Source of the DNA: Druceiella hillmani | Lineage: Eukaryota > Arthropoda > Insecta > Lepidoptera > Hepialidae | Direction: 5' to 3' | Assembly (NCBI GenBank): GCA_039881145.1 | Contig: JAYKKI010000016.1 | Coordinates: forward strand, 12,096,501-12,160,500 | DNA: 64,000 nt | Shown: positions 59,056-64,000 of the stretch, one piece after another | How the letters are laid out: each line of letters begins with the position of its first letter | How positions within the stretch are numbered: the stretch's first letter is position 1 | Made by a program: the position numbers and the translations under genes | The notes under the pieces: model-generated | Seen by the model: the letters and a program-made list of their open reading frames with translations, nothing else | Told to the model about the DNA's origin: nothing | The model's database searches: none

Positions 59056-61255
59056 ATGGAAAATTTACCAGCAGCTGATGAACAATCAGTTATGTTGAAA
59101 TTTACATATAAATGTTGGCAATTATTTAATTCTTATAATATTTTAAGTAAACGTTATCGCTTATTTATTAATTATAAAATAAATATATTAACTTAATAGA
59201 TTGGTGACTTAAAAGAAGGCTAGATATTTGAATTAACTATTGGAAAAATATTCTGTTGCCTAAGATCATGCCTCAAATAGTAAAGATGAGGATTATATAC
59301 CCAGGAGGGAATGTTCAAAATTGTGATTGTGATCGTGAATAATCTGGTAAATACTATTATTTTTTCCCCGTCATTATGATTTCAATATTCAAAAATAATC
59401 GAAAATATTATTCATGTGAAACATCTATAGGCGCAGGTATAAACCGGATCGTTGGCATTGCGACGCTTGCCGTGGCGACGGGTCGCCACGCTATACTAAG
59501 GTATATATATAATCTAAATGTAGTAGAGTGTACGGTATGGTGACGTGTTGCCATGCGCAACCGACTACGCGACCCCCTCCTCACTCAGTTTACTACGGTA
59601 CACATAACCTGTGCTTTATTATTTTTGTATTAATTGTAAATAAATGTTTATTAAATAAAGTCACCATTTTCTGTAAGAAATTCGTAATACTTTATTTTTT
59701 TATTATGCTTTATTTCGATCCTGTAATAATATTGTATTTTATGCATATTACTTGTACGAACACGATGCTTTACATCTGCCAAGCGTCCCGTGACGGTTCA
59801 CTTTTTTTTATATCTCTATATTTACTCTCAGATCCCGAGAATAAAGCTGAGTTAGACGAGAATGCTGATGAACCGACTGAAAATGTTGCAGCTAGTAATG
59901 AACCACCACAATCAACAACAACGTGTACAGCCAAAGATAACCGCCAATTTAACATTAAACTCCTACTCAAAACATTCTTCGGCAAATATCGATCAGCACA
60001 ATATTCAAGAGTTTCACTGCTGCAATAGTCAATTTAATTGTTCATCATACCAACAAGAAGGTTAATACTGACAATAAAGCATACAACGAGGCAAATCTTA
60101 CGAAAAAGCAATTCACGTAGAAAATTCTAAGCCTGCAAGAATTCTTCGCCTTCTTGGGAATTATCATAATGTCATATGTAAATAATTCTATCACTGATCA
60201 TTTATCATATGATATGTGGAAATCAACTTCTTTTCCGTTATATTAAGTCGCGATGGGCATCCCTTTATTCTGTTTGAGGATGCGAATACTCGTGAAGTTC
60301 ATATCAAAGAAGATAAATTAGCGCCTATCTGTGATATATGGACAATGTTGAATGCCAACTTATCAGCACTTTACAAACCAATGGAGTGTGCACAGTCGAT
60401 AAGCAACGTATGTGTATGGCTAATACAGAGGGCGAATTAGACTCACTCAGTAAATACCATCAAAGCCAGGGCAATTATGGAATAGAACTATGGTGAATAT
60501 GCGACGCAGAAAATCTATCGACCGGTCGCGAAATAAACGAAGGTAAAAGAGTAGTGAAAGATTTAGTCACACAATATAAAGGATCCCGAAGAAATATTTC
60601 TATGGACATTTGTTTTACTAATATACCTTTAGTGAAGCATTTGTCATAGAACCTAACAATTGTAAAAACTTTAAAAAGAAAGAAAAATTTTATTCCGTTG
60701 GAGATCCACGTATTCAAAGATCCGTCGAATTTTTCAATCTATTTGGATTTCATGAGAAAGTGACAATATACTCCGAGTGAAAAAAACGCTGCTATATTAT
60801 TATCTATGATGCACTTAGATATATTTATTTGTGAAGAATGAAAAAAAAATCAGAAATTTTTCGGTATTATAATAATACGAATATTGGAGTCGATACGATG
60901 GATCAGATGTTACGATGTTAAGTAACCCATAGATGGACTAACTGTTGGATTATTTATTATGAAAATAATAAAATTTAAAAAAAGGCAAAGGGTGAATTGA
61001 AGATTGATCACAAAATATTCAAATCATCACTAAGAATGCAATCAAAAGCATCTATGGAAAATCGATTAGTTCCTCATGCAGAGTGACAACATTAACTGAG
61101 TCTACTCAATAGACAGATTCCACCGCACGAATTTTTGTCGTAGAATCATGCTATATCTGTTACCAGGGTGTCTACAGAGAACGGAGGAAGACGCGAAGAT
61201 TGTACTAAACCGATTTGTGATGAACATTCAAGAACAATAAAAAAATGTGACGCAA
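59056..61255 (+). pseudogene. piggyBac transposase fossil
   Basis: A possible first exon starts at ATG 59,056 (MENLPAADEQSVML). The frame resumes at 59,832 after a TTTACTCTCAG acceptor-like site with acidic DPENKAELDENADEP. Then, across shifting frames: LQEFFAFLGIIIMSY near 60,140; DKLAPICDIWTMLNANLSAL near 60,320-60,365; the diagnostic GVDTMDQM at 60,886-60,909 with a catalytic Asp; and a Cys/His-rich C-terminal zinc-finger remnant (CTKPICDEHSRTIKKC) near 61,200-61,255. piggyBac transposases excise precisely at TTAA. Many stops and shifts make this one dead. The 59,100-59,830 gap could be an intron or a second insertion. Confidence 0.8.
59471..59490. repeat. GC-rich perfect palindrome
   Basis: cgtggcgac (59,471-59,479) and gtcgccacg (59,482-59,490) are separated by gg. 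It lies in a strikingly GC-rich patch (59,440-59,600) inside the transposase gap. Confidence 0.85.
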
Positions 61256-61856
61256 GTTTTCAATAATGAATTCTATATGAGGATATTTTATATATAATGT
61301 ATAATAAGTCTTTGAAAGGTAAATTCCTACCTGTATTTGTATATGGAATATTATGTTTTACCCCTGGAAATGAGTTCAGTCATTTATTATTATACAATTC
61401 TCTGGGCGTATCAAGTTCTTATACATGGGTACTCCGTGTATCGAACAAGTCAATATTCGACTTTAGCTCTTAAGTTTAATAATTTATTTTAGATATTTAT
61501 ATATGATAGCATATATAAATCGGCGTCAATTGACTCAAATAACATTTGATATCTTTCATTAAATACATAACATATCTGTAAGAGTTTGCAAAAGAGTATC
61601 CGAGTATTGAAAATTATTTTAATTAATTCTTCAAAAACCGACTTATTGCGTCAAATGTTTTATTGTATTTACCTGTGAGTATAATTTAGAAACAAAATTG
61701 GTATGATTCGAAAACTGTTATCATTCAGAAAGCGTTATTTGGAAAACATTCTTAAACTCGCCCGGCCTTTGCTTATCTTCATTTAAGGTGAAACGAATAC
61801 ACAATTAAATGAAACTACGTGATGTAGTATTATTTCTACTATCTTTAATTTCTTTA

Positions 61857-61898
61857 CCACGACCTAGGTTTCGTTGTATTACAACATCTTCAGGTGGG
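61857..61898 (-). ncRNA. Hammerhead-like ribozyme motif, left arm
   Basis: Identical in sequence to the right-arm motif, on the opposite strand. It reads CCAC-CTGAAGA-t-GTTGT/ACAAC-GAAA-CC(TA)GG-C-GTGG with all core bases present. See the right-arm entry for the pairing. Confidence 0.6.
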
Positions 61899-62136
61899 AT
61901 ATTAGCAAAGATTAACTCTTAGGAACAACCAACAGCATTTATATGTTTCAAACACAATAGCGGAAGACGGCTTTGTGCGGATTTTTTCATTGTTTATGTT
62001 AGTGAGTTTATTGCAGGGACGCAGACTAGGCTGGAAACTGATTCAGCACTAATACACATATAAATATAAGTATATATAATAAAAACAAAAAAATTAAAAG
62101 AAATAAATAAATGAATATATGAATACACAAAACCGG

Positions 62137-62292
62137 AGATATGTAGAATTAGTGTATTACCTTGTCCTTACTTTCAAATACCCTTGCTTTTGTATAAATA
62201 TATTACCGATAATAAGATATGTAGAATTAGTATATTACCTTGGCCTTACTTTCATATACCCTTGCTTTTGTACAAACATATTACCGACAATA
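62137..62292 (+). repeat. Two tandem 78-bp units in the fold-back spacer
   Basis: Units start agatatgtagaattag at 62,137 and 62,215 and share ttaccttg(t/g)ccttactttc and tacccttgcttttgta. The period is 26 codons, and a 61-codon frame spans both units with a repeated RYVELVYYL block. That frame could be coincidental. Confidence 0.85.
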
Positions 62293-62553
62293 ACTTCCAT
62301 TTAATTTTATTACATACACCCTAAAGTTTGCATTGTATAACTTCACATAATAACAACAATTGAATTTATTACCCCAACTAGAATACTAGTATATTGTATA
62401 ACTCTCTGTAATATAATAAAACCTAGTCTGCGCCCCTGCAATAAACTCACTAACATAAACAATGAAAAAATCCGCACAAAGCCGTCTTCCGCTATTGTGT
62501 TTGAAACATATAAATGCTGTTGGTTGTTCCTAAGAGTTAATCTTTGCTAATAT

Positions 62554-62595
62554 CCCACCTGAAGATGTTGTAATACAACGAAACCTAGGTCGTGG
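62554..62595 (+). ncRNA. Hammerhead-like ribozyme motif, right arm
   Basis: Stem I: CCAC (62,555-62,558) with GTGG (62,592-62,595). Core CTGAAGA: 62,559-62,565, fitting CUGANGA. One unpaired T at 62,566. Stem II: GTTGT (62,567-62,571) with ACAAC (62,575-62,579), loop AAT. Core GAAA: 62,580-62,583. Stem III: ACC with GGT across a 2-base loop. Cleavage-site C at 62,591. Everything needed is present except that the extra T before stem II is non-canonical and stem III is minimal, so cleavage may need a dimer. Self-cleavage is predicted, not shown. Confidence 0.6.
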
Positions 62596-62699
62596 TAAAG
62601 AAATTAAAGAAAGTAGAAATAATACTACATCACGTAGTTTCATTTAATTGTGAATAATGAATTTCTACAAAATTAACGCCAAATATCTTCAATATGTGA

Positions 62700-63640
62700 A
62701 ACGAATACTAAACAAAAAGAACGGAAAACATTCTAGGCTCAAGTGCGAAACAATTATATGTTTTATTATGATATTACACCCACTTTTAAGAGGACCCTAA
62801 TCTTTGAGAGGGTAAATAAACACGAGTCAATTGCTTCAAAGCTCGTTAAGTCGCTATAAATCGGATCGAAAAATTTCTTTTCATTACCAAAAAGTAAAAT
62901 ATACTAGCGAATATATGCATCTTCAATTTCTTTTTTTTGTTCATTTTTTCAATATTTCTTTGAACAATCTCTATGACGTTTTTCTGCACTTTCGTAAAAT
63001 ATTATTATTGCTCGAAACACGAACAAACCACACATTATTGAAGAGATATAAAATAGCCCTTAATTAAAGCAATGTAAGGCAAAATTTTGATCGCATTAGG
63101 ACTTATTCATTTTGGTAGTGAATGAAACTGTGCTAGAAAATCGAAGCCGTTTATTTGGAATGGATAATTACTGTAAAATATTGGAATTGAGTCATAAATA
63201 CGGTGTCTTCTTTCCTCGAGCCATTTAAAATCTCATCTTATGTGACATTTCTCCGTAATGAAATTACATTATAGTGCTCTGAATATTGTACAACCACAAA
63301 GTTTAAATTTTCGGAACAACTCAAACTTTTTTAAGCTCAGTTTCGTTAGCGAGCAAGCTGAAAATGGTACTTTTAACTATATACTGTACTATTATAATAA
63401 AGTAGTCTTACTGTACACAGAATTACTGAACAAATAAAGATTAGAATCGCCGAAATCTTTCTGAAGCTCTATGATTAAGAAAAGAAATTTATTTATTCAG
63501 GGGTGTATAATTAGATCTGAGATGTAGCCAAGAATCGTCTTTTGTGATCAGAACTAGAACAGTATTTTATAATGAACATAATGTTCGATTATAAATGTAG
63601 TCAAAGTATCAAATATCCCAAAAAAAGTCCTCTGAAAATT
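62700..63640. other. AT-rich spacer, nothing recognised
   Basis: No coding or structural signal beyond chance open frames. Confidence 0.45.
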
Positions 63641-63646
63641 GGATTG

Positions 63647-63786
63647 TCAAAGAGATTGAATGTTAAGAGCTCCGCAAAGTCGGTGTACCATGTGCGTTTT
63701 CATCATTTGAAAGACTTCTGAATCTGCGTTGTCTTTTAATTCAACATGAATAATAGCGTCGATATGACCTGGTACTATTTTAAAGT
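63647..63786 (-). CDS. Candidate terminal coding exon (unidentified)
   Basis: On the minus strand a plausible acceptor (pyrimidine-rich, ending ttatggttag at 63,787) is followed by an open frame of about 46 codons to TGA at 63,647-63,649. It reads FKIVPGHIDAIIHVELKD, then SEVFQMMKTHMVHRLCGALN. Composition is GC-richer and more protein-like than the surroundings, with mixed charged and hydrophobic residues and no repeat bias. I do not recognise the family. The preceding exon would lie to the right; a short GC-richer patch near 63,920-63,960 may belong to it, or the gene continues beyond the window. A transposon ORF fragment is the alternative. Confidence 0.35.
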
Positions 63787-64000
63787 CTAACCATAACAAA
63801 AGGTAATTAAATTACATTTAAGCCTGAGAGCCTCTGAGTGTCCGACATTTAAACTAGAAACAACTTAAAACAATAAAGCTAGAATTCTATCCTAAGTAGA
63901 AACAAAATTCTTTCAGCTCATCCATTTTGTTCTCTTGTCGGGTAATCGACAATAGCTTTAATGTCAAAAAAGATCTTTTTCTAATAAGAATATCATGCTC

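Larger units (their letters stand above)
58744..61441 (+). mobile_element. Decayed piggyBac-type DNA transposon
   Basis: A piggyBac transposase relic is bracketed by candidate terminal inverted repeats: tagccggggtacccagatac at 58,744 and, read on the other strand from 61,440, tacacggagtacccatgtat. The core CGGxGTACCCA agrees but the rest is diverged. The TTAA target site expected for the family is not intact at either end (caa before, tcga after). The 2.7-kb span suits the family. The boundaries are the weaker part of this call; the transposase identity is firm. Confidence 0.5.
61800..62652. mobile_element. Fold-back element with 231-bp arms and hammerhead-like motifs (Penelope-like)
   Basis: The arms 61,800-62,030 and 62,422-62,652 are reverse complements with only a few mismatches, around a 391-bp spacer. 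The outer part of each arm (about 105 bp) is the repeat also seen at 32,192-32,740. The inner part (taatcttt...agtctgcg) occurs only here. Each arm holds one hammerhead-like motif pointing towards its outer end. Short hammerhead motifs with a minimal stem III are known from Penelope-like retroelements, so I assign it there. No reverse transcriptase was found, so it is non-autonomous. The flank beyond the right arm (aatttctacaaaattaacgc) matches the tail of the 32-kb copies. Confidence 0.75.

Noticed and set aside
1..64000. tRNA genes, rRNA and CRISPR arrays
   Set aside because: Scanning for GGTTCGANTCC-like T-arm sequences on both strands gave no cloverleaf. No regularly spaced short repeats with unique spacers were seen.

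Overview
The window looks like gene-poor, AT-rich nuclear DNA from an arthropod, most likely an insect. The reasons are long (TA)n microsatellites, a spliceosomal intron, and a mix of transposable elements typical of insects: Ty1/copia, an errantivirus-like Ty3/gypsy relic, jockey-type and other LINEs, mariner, pogo and piggyBac DNA transposons, and Penelope-like repeats with hammerhead-like motifs. No tRNA, rRNA, operon or CRISPR was found. No complete host gene is visible. I list a few candidate host exons at low confidence, the best being a signal-peptide exon at 2,396-2,524 (-) and a possible terminal exon at 63,647-63,786 (-).

Layout, left half. From about 2.8 to 25.3 kb lies an old, diverged duplicated segment in three copies: A about 2.84-8.16 kb, B about 11.3-18.26 kb, C about 18.49-25.3 kb. 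Each was later hit by different insertions. A mariner fossil lies between A and B. A complete but dead copia element with both LTRs (13,757-17,778, minus strand) splits B. A fold-back repeat and a pogo-type element (20,997-22,708) sit in C. The pogo element has a clear TA target duplication, matching terminal inverted repeats and an open two-exon reading frame that keeps the DNA-binding and zinc-finger ends but lacks the DDE catalytic domain.

Layout, middle. From 25.5 to 45 kb there are LINE relics on both strands (25.5-26.25, 36.55-38.04, 41.33-41.64, 43.26-44.08 kb). A fossil gypsy-like LTR element occupies 31.7-34.9 kb with a recognisable Gag remnant and is itself invaded by Penelope-like repeat copies. 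Several tandem and inverted duplications are scattered between long stretches where nothing was recognised.

Layout, right end. 45-58 kb holds mainly unrecognised AT-rich DNA with a LINE tail, a piggyBac scrap and small duplications. A decayed piggyBac element follows (58.74-61.44 kb). Next is an 853-bp inverted-repeat element (61,800-62,652) whose nearly identical 231-bp arms each carry a hammerhead-like motif with all core bases, in opposite orientation. This symmetrical ribozyme-bearing fold-back element, with diverged relatives at 32.2-32.75 kb, is the most unusual structure here.

All family calls come from reading translations and motifs by eye. No database search was run.
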